Positions 37,967-51,569 of a stretch of DNA of 64,000 nt are shown here, piece by piece (the stretch's first letter is position 1; the number at the start of each line of letters is the position of its first letter). The notes beneath the pieces were generated by a model. It was not told where the DNA came from. It ran no database searches and saw only the letters and a program-made list of their open reading frames with translations. A program made the position numbers and the translations under genes. The stretch comes from Typha latifolia (Eukaryota; Streptophyta; Magnoliopsida; Poales; Typhaceae): the NCBI GenBank assembly GCA_019914945.1, contig CM034102.1, positions 6,685,501-6,749,500 of the forward strand, read 5' to 3'.

Positions 37967-38236
37967 ATATTTAGAGTTTCTGAAGTATCACCATTTTTTA
38001 TATACCTCTATCCTGACCCTCCTATCTATTTAAAATGTCTCATCTCTTGATGTCATAACAAAAAAGCTAAAATGTCTAAATACCCAATAAGAAGATAAGG
38101 ATTTTAGTAAACTAAAAATTTTCTCTTCTTTTCTATATATAAAAGATAAATATAAACATGTCATTTTATGTGTTACAAAAAAGTTCAAAAAGATGTATTT
38201 TAAAAATGGTGATAATTTAAGAGGTCTAAATATAAT
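37967..38236. mobile_element. MITE-like element, TATATTTAGA ends
   Basis: The left end reads tatatttaga followed by tatcaccatttttt. The right end is the inverted form, aaaaatggtgata then tctaaatata. The length is about 270 bp. It shares ends with 35741-36086 and 54411-54740. Confidence 0.6.
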
Positions 38237-40860
38237 TAACTCTAATTCTTATAATATAAAATAGGGTACAATTTTCACATAGGCCTTATTATTTTATTCC
38301 TTTTGACACTTTGAAACCCAAATATCTAATATTTCTCTGTTGTCTGGCCATATTAATTAATAGAAAACATCAAATGACTATTTTACCTTCAAAAGTTTAT
38401 TTATTTATTTCCTCTAAATAAAAGTAAAATGATTCCTAGAAGACTTAAAATAAATCACGTCATATTTTTTTAATCTAACTCCTAATAACTAACAAAAGAA
38501 GGATGTTAGAGATTTTAGAGATTTTACATATAATTATCCCTAAATCTTTCTTTACTCAGGTTTGTTGTTACTAAAAAAATCTAGGGAATTCCTTCTTCAT
38601 TTTTAAGGCTTTTTTTTAACCTCATTTTAAAAGTTGATCAATTATAGACAAGTCAACAGGAACACAAAACTAGTACAGCAAATAATAGACTAAAAAGTTT
38701 CAACTCAGCTCAGCTTGCTCTATCTAATTCCTTCTTTTTTTTTTATAAAGTTTTTAGTGAACTTCACAATCCAAAACAAACTTTGAAATCAGAGCATCAA
38801 ATCCACATGATAGTGTTTAGATTTAACAACTCTACTTTCTCTTTCTTCAGTTAGAAAATTCTAATGGTAGCTGTAACTTAATCAACTACCAGTACTTACA
38901 GGCATTGCTTTAAGCTTTGATGATCTGACCTAACTCTTATATCCAAGGCAAGCTTTCTTTTTATTGCTCTAAATTAGGTTGCTACTAACTTTTTTTTTAT
39001 TCTTTTGATTGATCTTAAATCCACATATTAAATTGCACAATATGATCAAATAGTAAAAGGCAGAGGTGGATGCAGGAATTTTGACTGGGGTGGGAGCAAT
39101 ATCTCCAATAATATAAAAATACTTGGAAATCAAAGAGTATATGGAAGGTTTTCTTAATATTTTTTCTTTTCTTTTTTATAATTTAAGAGGTGACCGATTA
39201 GTGCTGCCTCTTTGGCTATACATGGCTCAGTTGATAGTTAAAGAAACTCATATTATGCGAGTTTTTTTGAGTTTAAATCTTAGTAGTATTAGTTTAATTA
39301 GGATATCTATAAACTCTTACTTCTCTTAAAAAACCTACGAAGAAAAACTATATCTATTAATACACCATTCTTACCTTGTTTCTTTTGTGATAGATAATGT
39401 CTATACCGTTTTTTATTCTACTTGGTGAGAGTGTAAATATAATACATTAAAACATAATGCGCATTAGATTAAAAATAAAATATATGAGAAAAATAATAAA
39501 TATTCGTTAAGAGTAACACTATAGGAAATGCATCAATGGCATTATCTAATGCATTCTCAAAGGATTTTCCTTCATAATTTGTGTAAGATGGTCAAAGAAG
39601 AAGTCATCTTAGGCTTCCAACCCTAATTTTATTTTCTTGGAAGCTTCCAATGATGTTGTAATCCCCTTACCTACTATGATCTCATTCACAAATTAAAGAA
39701 CTATTTCTAAGCATAAGTCTAAGTATCTTATCCAAATTAAGATCTTCACAAGCACTCTAAATTATGAAATGCTAAAATCAAGCAAATCCCTTCCCTTAGG
39801 TTGTTTGATCAATCAAACTATTTGTGGAGTTTCTAATAATGAGATGCCAGGAATTAACTTGGTTTTGGTATTAAAATATATACTTTGCTGTCAATATCAA
39901 TATTTTGTACCTAATGTTTGTTTATTTTTATCTAGAGATTTTTGCATAGCAGCTAATAAAAGCTATTTAAATATCACAATTGTCATTGTATTCTTTAAAA
40001 ATATCATAATTGTCATTGAAATCATTGTGCCTTTTAAAAAAATACTACTTCATTACTTAATAAACATTGCGGCAAATATATATATAAAGGATTTTTTTTA
40101 ACATACTTTTCACTAATTATTTTTTTTCAAGTATTACAATCGCCACTAGATTTTTAAAATAAGAGAAATTATATTTTACCCTCGCGAGATAAGATCTAAT
40201 AATTTTATTTGGGTCACTTTAACTCCTTATTGTTATATTCACATTAAAATCGTTATATGTTTTTATTATATTTAACAATTTATATGTCAAATTTGAAGTC
40301 ATAGATAATTGAATAAGCTCTCCGACACATCTAAAATAATACCGATCATATTTTAAATAATAAATATGTTAGCGAAAGATAGCATGTCAAAAGTATAAAA
40401 CGAAAATGATAAATTTTAAATATTTTGATCCGAATTCGATAAAATCCAACTCGAATTTATGAACTTAGCGGTAGAAAAAGAGAAAAATCAAAATTTGAAT
40501 GGTATAATCCTCCATAGAAGAAAGGAAATGAATCAAAAAAAAAAAAAATCACAATCAAAAGCATCATCAACATGGAGGTTGAATTCGGTATGCCTATCAT
40601 TCCCACAACCGTTGGCCAACTCCCATCTAATAAGTAAAATCTAGTAGTACTTAAAGTGGAGGATTGCTAATAAATCCTACCCAAAAATAACAACCACCAA
40701 AGTCCGAATCCTTGCTCCATCGGCAACGGTAGTTACTTTTCCAACCAAGCCATCATACACACCGGGTTGCACGAATTGTGTACGTCCATTTTAGTAGTCA
40801 TTTCCCAGTCAGTATACGCCACGTCTCAAGGAGAAAAAGCGCGGCTCCCGTTTCTTAAAC
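38237..40860. other. AT-rich intergenic, no gene recognised
   Basis: No supported gene. Small frames (39123-39329, 39769-40101) have no recognisable domain. The last 200 bases become GC-richer as the transporter promoter begins. Confidence 0.5.
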
Positions 40861-40864
40861 TCGC

Positions 40865-40870
40865 TTTATA
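40865..40870 (+). promoter_or_regulatory. TATA-like element of the transporter gene
   Basis: Tttata lies about 140 bp before the start codon, followed by a CT-rich stretch that suits a transcription start near 40895-40900. Confidence 0.45.
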
Positions 40871-40928
40871 TTCTCCCACTCCGCGTTGCTCTCCCTCTCT
40901 CTTCTCTGCAACCCGTCTCTTCGCTAGC

Positions 40929-40989
40929 GAGAGAGAGAGAGAGAGAGATAGAGAGAGAAAGAGAGAGAGAGAGTGTGTGTGTGTGTGTT
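40929..40989 (+). repeat. (GA)n-(GT)n compound tract in the transporter 5' leader
   Basis: Interrupted ga repeats (40929-40972) pass directly into gt repeats (40972-40989), ending 16 bases before the start codon. Given the TATA position, the tract is probably transcribed. Confidence 0.85.
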
Positions 40990-41005
40990 CTAGAGCGAGA
41001 GAGTG

Positions 41006-44000
41006 ATGCCTCCTGGCCCAAAGGTAGACGAGTTCGTCCCCTTCCCCGTGAAGGAGCAGTTCCCCGGCGTCGACTACTGCATCACTAGCCCCCCTCCATG
41101 GCGTTCGTCACCTTCTCTCTCTACTTTCTCTCTCTACCTCACTCTTCTTTACTTAGTTTTTTTTCCTTTTGTCTTCTCTTGTAGACGAAGCCATGCTCTT
41201 GGGTTTCCAGCACTACTTGGTCATGCTGGGAACCACGGTCATCATTTCCACCATCTTGGTCCCCCTAATGGGTGGCGGAAATGTGAGTTTCTTTTATATA
41301 TATATATAAATATATCATGTTCCGTCTGTTTTCGACCAATTTCGAATTGTTTCTTCCTTGCTTTAATCGCAGGAGGAGAAGGCGAGGGTGATCCAAACGT
41401 TCCTCTTCGTCGCTGGGATTAATACTCTGATGCAGGTCTTTTTTGGGACTCGGCTTCCAACTGTGATTGGGGGGTCGTTTACTTATCTTCTTCCAACCAT
41501 TTCAATCATTCTCAGTAGACGCTATGCTTACATTATCGACCCGCATGAGGTTTGAATTCGATTTCTGGGTTAATTCATTTGTTCATCTGGTTTGAGTTCG
41601 TGCGGTTGAATTTTTGTTCTTCTGTTTGAATGGTTTATTAGAGATTTGAGTATACTATGAGAGCAATTCAGGGGGCACTTATCGCAGCCTCCTTCTTCCA
41701 GATAGTTGTCGGGTTTTTTGGCCTATGGAGAATCTTCATCAGGTTCTTCTGCCTCTATTTTCTTTAAATTGGGGATTAGGAATAATAATCTCAATATTAT
41801 TTTTTTTGTTACTAATGTGGTCCTCTTACAATTTGGTTAGGTTCCTTAGCCCACTTGCTGCAGTTCCTATTGTGATTTTATCAGCGCTCGGGCTTTTCTA
41901 TATCGGATTTCCTGAAGTGAGTTATTACTAATTTACTATGAGTCTATGACTCTGATGTTTTTTTAGCATAAATTATCAACAAATAATTCTTGTAATTGTA
42001 CCTATAGTTGGCAAAATGTGTGGAAGTTGGGCTTCCAGCGCTTGTTCTTTTGGTATTGTTCACTCAGGTAGTTGTTTTCTTAAAATGCTAGAGCAATTTT
42101 ATTACAGTATCACTCAGATAATCTTATATGCTTGCAATTTTATGATTCACAGTATATTCCTCATATGATTACCAGCAGAAAAGTTATATTTGATCGGTAT
42201 GCGGTAATAATAGTTGTTGCTATCGTGTGGCTGTATGCATATATTCTCACACTTGCCGGTGCCTATAAAGATAGGCCTCCAGAGACTCAATATAGTTGCC
42301 GTACTGATCGATCGGGACTCATTGGTGGCTCTCCCTGGTACTGCTCTGCTTCAGTTTATTATACATGCAGAAACAACTTATGCTCTTTAGCTGTAACCTC
42401 TATGGAGATGCTATCAACAATAATTTATATATTTTCAGTTCAGTATCTATCAAGATGTTTAGAAGGATGAGTGGCATAATTTCATACAAAAAAGTTCGAA
42501 CTTCAAAGACTTCAGTTTTCGGATCATAACACTTTCCAAACTTTCTCAGTTAGAACAAATCTCTGGTCAAAACTTACATTGGTACCATAACTTTACTACT
42601 ATCTGCTCTATATTCAATAGATTTTTGCTCTGGGAATTAGGAAATAATGGGTCAATGTACTTTTGGAGAATGGCTATTGCAGCAATTAAAATTTTCTCAA
42701 CTGATTGACACAGTTCCTTTTATGGATGTGAAAAACAGGACTATAGTTTTAATACAAGTAGAGAGGATGACTTTCTGCATTTTTTATAACAAAAATGGAT
42801 TGTAGAGTATTTTACTACAATTCAATTACTTGTTGGATTAAAGGATGTTCGTAGAGTGTAAAATTCATGCTGGATATGGGAAAAAGAGAAATAATTTTAT
42901 CTTCCACAATCTTGCAGGATAAGAGTTCCCTATCCATTTCAATGGGGCCGTCCAATTTTCTTTGCAGGAGATGCTTTCGCCATGATGGCTGCTTCATTTG
43001 CATCACTTATTGAGGTTTGCATGTTACATATATGTCCTTGCTTTACTTTCTTATATACATACATTCAGTTTTAGAACCTTGTGTATATAAATAACATAAA
43101 GATGTGCTATAACTTATGTTTTCCCTTCTATGTTACTATGCTACCTACTGTGCAATATCGTATAAATTCTTTCGTAACTATGTTAATTTGAGTTGCAATT
43201 TATATAATGTTTGTTTTGCAAAAGCTTGTGCAAATATGTTAATTATTTCGTAATTATGTTATTTTGTCAACATTTTCCTAATTGGCAGTTTCTAAATCAA
43301 CTACGACAAAAGGGATATAGTGATATATCAGGGATAAACTTTTCCTTCTCTAGTTATATTTGGTAGTCTTCATGTCTCTTCTTAAGGAGGAACCGTTCTT
43401 TTGAAATGAGTTTTCAATTGTGCTGCTAGTGCTGTTGTCATATATCAGAAGCAGTTGAACACAAATGTTGCATTTTTGTCCTTTGTATCTTTCTTTCTTT
43501 TCATATATATTGACAATACCACAGGCAGCACAAAACCTGTTTGTACTTTGAGTATCTTGAGTTGGTGGGAGCTCAAACCTTTTGCAGATATTTTGATTAC
43601 TTGCTGTATGAATAAGGATGCACTGTTCTGTTCAACCTCTATTTTTTGAGAAAAACTGACGTTTCTTTTTGCCTGAACATGCTAAATTCATTTATATTGC
43701 TCAGTCTGTGAGCTTATCTGGTAATTTATTATGTTAATGAGAGAAATAGGACATATAAAAGTCTAGAGGAACAATGGTACTAAATTAGATTAAAGTTTGT
43801 GTTCACTTTTGCAAAGATTGCTTTAGATTAGCATTAAGAGATTAAGAATCTTAACTGATTATTGACAAGTGACAACAATGGGAGCGACCGAGTAATATCA
43901 GTTCAACTTTGCACTTCTTTGAAGGAGATTAGTGCAGTCACGTATTCATAGTAAGATTCTGTCTCGTCTGAAGTTTGAGATAAGAAGCGGGATTCTGGGG

Positions 44001-46985
44001 CATACTATGATTGAATTGTTGGAGAGTAATATCTATGTTCGTACATGCTACTTGGCATCTGGGATTGCATATGATCTGACTGTATTTCTTTAGCATGAAT
44101 GAAGCCTTTAATTAATATTTCATGCCTATTTTACTGGTTAGACTAGAAGAGCAAGCCAAGAAGGCAGAAGCAATGATAAAAAATTTGAAAAAAGTAGTCC
44201 TGTAGTATAGTTTCGTGTACTTTCATCACTACGGAGTTTAGACTATCTATTCCACAAAGAAAAAGGTGGGCAAGGAGATAAACAAATGTATCAGTACTGC
44301 ATTTCGGAGTTGGGACTATCATTGATGGAGGTAGAACAAACACTGATATCTCCAGATATAGTAGAGTAAGTTAGTTTGAAGATGGAAACAAACACTTGGC
44401 CATTCACACTAACTGATTTTGCATAATGACGATGAGATATTTGGTTTAGGTTCTCCTGGAAGAAGAAAAAGAAAATGGTTCATCATTATGTACCTATTGA
44501 AGCTTTAGATTTCACTTAGGTGCCCTAATAATTTAGGGTTTGTTTGGTTTGAGTTTAGGTAACCTAATTCAGTAATCAAATATCTTTTTATACCTAACAA
44601 AGTTCACTCTTCAAAAAAATCAAGACTAAGAAATGAGACCAACTAATCAAGTTCGGGACTAGCCTCAAACCAAACAAACCCTTATTGCTTCTCCGGATCC
44701 TATGTGTTTCTTTCCAACAATCAGTTTTTGTCTTTCGATTTGTGAAGCTAGGGTCATCTCTATAGAGAAGCTGAAGCTTCTGATAGAAGACAAACCATGT
44801 AATAGAGATGGATTATTAGGATCATACCGAGAGTTAATTTCAGCTTGAAGGCTAGTTGCATGTGTATCACGAAAAGCTGATGCAATGCAGATAGCTGAAT
44901 CTACAATCTCTAAGCTTTGGATTGGTGGTTGGACATCAATAGGCATATATATTTTATGAGGCCGTAAAAGCCCCCTTTCTCTCTATTGTTTCTCTTGTCG
45001 GAAGATTGCCTTGATTGTGAGGACAAAACTAAACCAGATTATAGACAAGGATCCAATACTGATTGTATAGTTTTTTTTTTTATCTGAATCATTTTGCTTT
45101 GAGTCCAGATTTGTGTCGTAACGTACTAATTTATTGAAATGTGAACTTCCCTGGATCTAGTTTAGGCCTGATGGCCTTATCTGTGCATCATTCCAAGGCT
45201 AGTTTGGTTAATGTGACATTTGTTGGCTAGGGAATCTTATAGAATTATAGTTTCCTAATATGAGAAATCATTGTTATTTGTTTCTGTTAGGACTAATAAG
45301 AAGGATTGCAATTTTATTTTCTTAGAAAGATTCTTGGTTCCCAGTCAACAGGCACTCTTATTGCTGTGTCAAGATTTGCAAGTGCTACATTTGTACCTCC
45401 TTCCATTTTCAGCCGGGGAATAGGCTGGCAGGTGAAACAATGTCTTCCATATTGATTATTGATATTCTCTTTGAAATTGTATATGGTATTGCTTATAAGA
45501 ATGTTTGAATTTCAGGGAATAGCTCTTTTGTTGGATGGGATGTTTGGTACTGCAAATGGCTCAGCACCATCAGTGTAATTAGTTGATTCTCTTGGAATTT
45601 AGGGAATAAGCAGTCCAATGATAAAATCTATTACCTAATTGGCGTGTTGCTTGAACAGTGAGAATGCAGGTCTATTGGCTTTGACACGAGTAGGAAGTCG
45701 ACGAGTTATTAAGATTTCAGCTTGTTTTATGCTTTTCTTCTCAATGTTAGGTAAAACCTTGTATATATTGTCATCAAATTAGCATGATGTTTTTTGGAAT
45801 ACTCTTGACATGCTGGTACTAATAATACACAGGAAAGTTTGGGGCAGTTCTCGCTTCTATTCCATTGCCAATAGTTGCTGCTTTGTACTGCATACTCTTT
45901 GCCTATGCTGGTATATCTTTTGTTCTTACGTATTCAGTCATTTTCTTCCTCTAATTCAAGCATTTATTGTACATCTTGTTTGCTTTTCATTAATTACACC
46001 CAATTGGTTGGTTTACTACAGATGCATGCACGATTTTTGTTTGATTGTTATTCTGAACAGGCCCATGTGTTACTTGCTCTGTCTCAGTCACAATGATGCT
46101 AATTAATTGCCCTTATGCTGATCTCCATGCAATAAAAGTCTTGACCCTGTATGCCTTGTTAAAGTTAATGTTTTCATATTGTGGAGCCTGGACTACTTGG
46201 CTTCAAGCTATTTCACCATTTTGCAATTTGCAGTAGACTAGTAGCCCCACAAAATTTGTTTCTAATTTTCTGTCTTACTCATTGAATTCGATGTTTAAAA
46301 CTTCTTTGAAGCACATGAATCAAAAGATGGTGAGTTCTTTTTCACTTTGTACTAGCTATGTATTACTCATAGCATTGAGCTTATCCATAAGAAAGTAAAA
46401 CATTAAAAGCAGCATAAATGAAAGATATCTTATCATTCCTTAATTCCCTGCTACACTTTCCTTCAAATTTTATCTCTCTTTGTTCTAACAATTACCTATG
46501 TATTTCATGGCAAGCAGCTTCTGCAGGTCTTGGTTTCCTTCAGTTCTGCAACCTTAACAGTTTGAGAAATAAGTTCATATTAGGATTCTCTTTGTTTATG
46601 GGCTTGTCGATTCCACAGTATTTCAGGGAATACGAATTAGTAGCTGGTTACGGCCCAGTGCACACTCGTTCAAGAGCGGTATGTGTATTCTGATCATTCC
46701 AGAAGTCTCAATATAGTTTAGGTTGATTTATGGCCTCAATAACCATACTCGCATTCGCTATTGCAGTTCAATGATATTGTCAATGTGATATTCTCGTCGC
46801 CCGCAACTGTGGCGGCTATAATTGCTTATTCATTGGATAACTCTCACCTTTACTGGCAATCTTCTGTAAGGAGAGATAGTGGTTGGCATTGGTGGGACAA
46901 GTTCAGATCTTTTAGAACAGACACAAGAAGTGAAGAATTCTATGCCCTTCCATACAATCTGAGCAAGTATTTTCCTTCGCTCTAG
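41006..46985 (+). CDS. LPE1: nucleobase-ascorbate transporter, LPE1 type, 14 exons
   Basis: Exons are 41006-41102, 41185-41282, 41373-41549, 41642-41742, 41841-41916, 42008-42067, 42153-42337, 42918-43014, 45345-45431, 45516-45574, 45659-45750, 45833-45910, 46518-46678 and 46767-46985. All borders are GT-AG and they join into a 528-residue protein, the usual family length. NAT/NCS2 proteins are multi-spanning membrane carriers for purines, uracil or related compounds. Landmarks are the GFQHYLVM segment with the Gln-His pair (41-42), the DGMFGTANGS segment (exon 10) and the NAT signature ENAGLLALTR (347-356). The C-terminus is WWDKFRSF..RSEEFYALPYNLSKYFP. The overall pattern resembles maize leaf permease1 more than other NATs. 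The transported substrate is not determined by sequence. Residue 33 at the exon 1/2 junction is His, where relatives usually have Pro. Intron 8 is 2.3 kb and contains a MITE. Confidence 0.93.
44533..44684. mobile_element. Tourist-like MITE in transporter intron 8, TSD tta
   Basis: The element itself is 44536-44681 (146 bp). It begins GGGTTTGTTTGGTTTGAG and ends with the reverse complement, CTCAAACCAAACAAACCC, with no mismatch over 18 bases. It is flanked by tta on both sides (44533-44535 and 44682-44684). A TTA/TAA 3-bp duplication with GGG-TTTGTTTGG ends defines PIF/Harbinger (Tourist) MITEs. It lies about 1.5 kb into intron 8, away from splice sites. Confidence 0.92.
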
Positions 46986-49900
46986 TTGCAACAATTCAGC
47001 TCATCAGAATTTAAGTTGCACGAGTTGAATTGTGCTAAAAAGGAGAAGAATTCAAGTATAGTTATGGAAATTTTGCTGTAAATTTCTATGTCGAACAGAT
47101 TAAGCGCTCTTTTTTTGTTGCTTTTGAGCAATGAATTTGGCACCAAAGTGTTTTATAACCTACTCCTGGAACAACCATTTTCCATGTATGATTGATTTAT
47201 CAGCATGAAATCACCTACTAAGTCTAGAGGCGCTGATTTCTTTGTCGTCGAAAATGCCTTCGAATGTATCTTAAAGCTTATTGTGCATTCAGTAGTATTA
47301 TTCTTGTTCATCTACATGTGCTGATGGATAGACTGTTACAGCTTGTACATGTAGTTCTGTTTCATAGTTAAATTATAAAACTTGACTATATATTACATAC
47401 AGATACAGCATTGCTTTAATTTTCAACCTGAGGTTTAGTTCATATCAAGCAAGGTACAGGGTTTTAGATTGATTACCAGGGCATTTGATTGTTGATATAT
47501 TTATTGGGAGATAGGGAGTCAGTGAAAAATGGAGTTTGTCACACAAACTTTGAATCTGAAATCAATCCAAAATTCTGACTTATCCTCTCAATATGTTCGA
47601 CTCACCAAATACTCGCACCAAACTGCTTCAAAGTAGTGCATAATTGTCGGGTCTGTCGGTCTGATATCAATTGTTGTTATTCACTGCGCTCTTAACTCTG
47701 ATTTGGATATTGGAGAGACTTAATCCAAGTGAAATAGAGTTTGAGATAAACATTAAAACTCTAACTTAACCTAAAAGTTAAAACTATTAGGTGAATCTAT
47801 ACATTTTTTTCTTTATTTTCTAAATGGGATTAAACCCTTACATATGATACTGAATAACATAGTCACCGAAGAACCGGTTTAGTTTTGTTATTAGGTGAAC
47901 GACTTTTCTTTTCTTTTTTCTTTTTTTTTTCCTTTCCATCTTTTCCTTTAAAACTACTCCTTAGGCTAAATTTATAGTCCTAAGAATCACCTAACAAATG
48001 GAAAAATATTGTTGAAAGATTTGCTTCAAAATATAGAGGGTGTTTAAATGGTTCTATAGGCCTTCAAACATATTGGGCGAACATTATCGAGTAACATACG
48101 TGTAGGGCATTTGAGCAGACAACCCGGCAAATCTGTGATGTATATATATATAGTGAAAATATAGAGAGCTTTACAGAAGAAAGAAAAAAATAATAATAGA
48201 GAAAGGACGTAAAATTCTTGATTTTGGGTTAAGAAAATTTCTCCCTTCTAATTTCTTTTGTTCTGCATAGTGAAACCAATAGTACTTCTGTAGACCTAAC
48301 TCTAGTTAGGTAAAATTACATAAAATTTGTCTCCTTGCTTATTTTCTTTTGTTTTCTTCTTGCATTTCTTGTTTTATCTCCCAACAACTCTGATGCTAAA
48401 AAAGAGTGATCTTTTACAAACTAAGTTTGTAGGCACAAGTATGGATTCTATATCCGCATTCGAGAAGTTTTAAGAAATGGATTTACACTCACGATCTCCT
48501 GCTCTGATATTATGTTAAAACTCGTCAGAGAATAGTAGGTTTTATTCTTTCATGCTATCTAATCTTGCTTATATTTTATGCATGGAATGGTTCTCAAACA
48601 AATTTATTAGTGACAATTGATAAAAAAGTAGCTTCCATGTAACAAAATGACAACCTCATTGATTGCAAAATGATAAAAAAAACTGAAAGAAAAAGAAAAG
48701 AAAAAGATGAAGAAGAAGAAAGGCAAGGCAACGAACTACTGACGTCTCTTCCTGTAGATCTAGTTCTAGGCCTTTTGTCTCATTCCAAACTATTTGGATT
48801 GGTCAAGAAGATTGAAAACTTGAGAAGATTTGTTTCTTAGGCTGCAATCCATCACAAAGTGAATAAGAACAAGAGATAGAGTTATTGGATTTTGTCAGTA
48901 TCCCAACCTACACTTACATATTATATGCAGTCATGATTCATGCCAATTCACCTGATTGGGTTCCTTAAAGCAGCACTCCATGTACTAAATAGTTTGACCT
49001 CTTTTGCATGAATGAAAGCTATCAAGGAACCACCGAGTTTTTAACCAAACTAGCTCTCTTTCAATTTTTTTTTTGACCAAAATATATTACCTTTTAAATT
49101 TAATATCAAAAATGATATATTTCAGTGCAATTGATGCTAGTATGTTTATTCTTACATATAAGATTTTGTCAGCATTTTATGTGTGACAAAAAGAAAAAAA
49201 AAACTAAGGAAGACTTAGACAAAATATACTGTTGATAAGATTAATATTTTATTTTATTAACTTACATATATAAATGCCGAAGTTATTAGCGTATTTATCT
49301 AAAAGTAAAATATCAAACTTATCAACCTTTTTTTTTTCCTAATAAGAGAAAATACCAATATGTTTAATGTCTTCTTCTTACGTATAACACACCGATTTAT
49401 TCATTATTTTATGTAGGACAAAAAGAAAAATTAAGACAGACTTATTGTAAATAAATTGCTGCTAATATTAGTATTTTATTTCATTAATTACATATATAAA
49501 TCCTGAGCTTATTGATGTAATCAATATTTTATTAATAGCTATACTGAAACAGATCTCTTCCGGTATAAAGTTTAGGAATAGTCCATTTTGGTGTAAAAAA
49601 ATATAAATTAAGAGGGCTAGTTTGGACAAAAACTTGAAACCACCTCTGGATATTACATTATTCTACTATATATTGAGCATTTGACATAACGTGGCAAAAT
49701 TTTACTTTCTCTATTGCAATTTATAGATGCATCACTTATAAACCAAGGATTATTTTTAATATAATTATCACTGAAAACTTTTCTTAATGTATTTAACATG
49801 CTAAACTTTGAGAAAGAAGGCTATTTTGATCATAATAAATATATTTCATGAACATTCCTTCAAAATTAATCATAATATTTAAATTTTTCGAAAGAGCTAG

Positions 49901-51059
49901 CCTAACGATTTTAGTGACAATCATGAAATATAAAACATATATATAATGAACAACTATGATATTAATTAAGTGCATATGCTTTTGAACTGTTGCTTGTGAA
50001 AGCTTCAAAATGAGTAACATAATTATAAATGTCAATTAGAGATTACTCAGCTATAAAGTTTAACATTCTCTTTCACTCTCTCTCACTTATTCTGAAAACA
50101 ATGTTTGCCAATGATAGGAAAGCCCTAACCTCCTTCCCATTTTAATACACCCTTTGGTTAGAGATGTACATATCTTTTTGGCTTCTCTCATACTAAGAAG
50201 AGGGCAAAATTAATGAATGAGAAAGACCTCCAACTCCCACAAACTATGTCTCCCCATTCTCGTTTTGGCTTTGTACTACATAATTGCCTCTCAAAATATC
50301 ATTATTTGCATTATATTCTTTCAAAATTATGAAGTATATATAATTATTCTTTTTTTTGAAGTTAACAAATATATATATATTATAATTAATTAAAATATTA
50401 TTCTTTTTTTGAAGTTTAGGTTGTAAAATATTTATTCACAATTTTATTATACCGTGATATTGGATAAATTGTTGAATAGCTTTTATACTATTTAAAATAT
50501 TTTATGTAAGGGAATTTTTTTTAAATCTAAGTTTAGTTTAAATTATGATTATTTATTTAGCAAACAAAATGGTATTTTTAAAAGTGCACGTGATAATTTC
50601 AGAGATAATTATAATATTTTAAAGAAAAAAATTATAGTTTATAGTTTATATTTTTATTATTTACGTATCGAGCCCATGATTTAGCAAATATATTTAAAAA
50701 TAAAATATTTTGTTAAGTAGAAATATTTTATTTTTAAAATAACTAAATTGCCCTTAGTATAACTTAGTTGAAAGTATTTTTATAATTTTTTTTAGTACAG
50801 TTAATTTAACCCAGAGATTGGTTAAGTTTAATTGACAGATTTAACTACACAATATTTTCTACGTATATATACTAAATTATAGAGCTCGATTTACAAACAG
50901 TAAAAATGTAAAGTGTAAATTATAATTTTATTAAAATACCGAGCGTTATATTTTTCTATTTTAATATGTAAAATATCCCTTCTCTTTTTAGCATGAAATT
51001 AAAGATGTCAATTTGATTGATAGAAACAATACAACCATCCTTATGAAGAGTCAATTTGG

Positions 51060-51060
<1 letters not shown>
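46986..51060. other. intergenic after the transporter, no gene recognised
   Basis: The first few hundred bases are probably the transporter 3' UTR. Near 47662 the sequence tctgatatcaattgtt, and near 48511 gctctgatattatgtta, resemble complements of LTR primer-site junctions and may be very old LTR remnants. No gene was found. A poorly conserved F-box-like frame near 48735 was considered and not called. Confidence 0.45.
50600..50975. repeat. dispersed AT-rich repeat, copy 2
   Basis: Same ordered blocks as 32130-32480, including aatattttatttttaaaat, agctcgattta and gtaaattataattttatta. Direct orientation relative to copy 1. Confidence 0.5.

Positions 51061-51063
<3 letters not shown>

Positions 51064-51096
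<33 letters not shown>
51064..51096. repeat. (CT)n microsatellite
   Basis: About 16 ct units. Confidence 0.9.
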
Positions 51097-51100
<4 letters not shown>

Positions 51101-51569
51101 CATATTAATTTCATGACTTGAATGAAGTATTTCTCTACATAAGAATCCAAACGATGATGCTAACTACTACTATAAATAAAAAATCATGAATTTTTCTCTT
51201 CTTTTTTTAATTTACAAATACACCAATATAGGTGGATATGTTCAAATATGTACATATAACAACACTTTATTCATCAAACTTTCTGATCCCTTGGCTGACA
51301 ATAAATAAGGAAATTTTTAATTAATGACGAACATACCAAATAAAAGCAACATATTTTGATAGTGGATTAATTCAAGTTTGCAACAATGACACAAGTGTAG
51401 GTTTTGCAAATTGCCCATCATTTAATGATTATGTTATGTCTAAGCCCTCATATTAAGCATACGTGCACATACCCATTTTATATTTGTGGTTGTGACCATG
51501 TGATCTTTTATGATAGGGGAATATGTGTACTATATATATATATATTGAGGGCTTATATATGAATACACT

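Noticed and set aside
48735..48830. Frame reading LPVDLVLGLLS, faintly F-box-like
   Set aside because: Only one short motif, no conserved Trp-Arg part, stops soon after.
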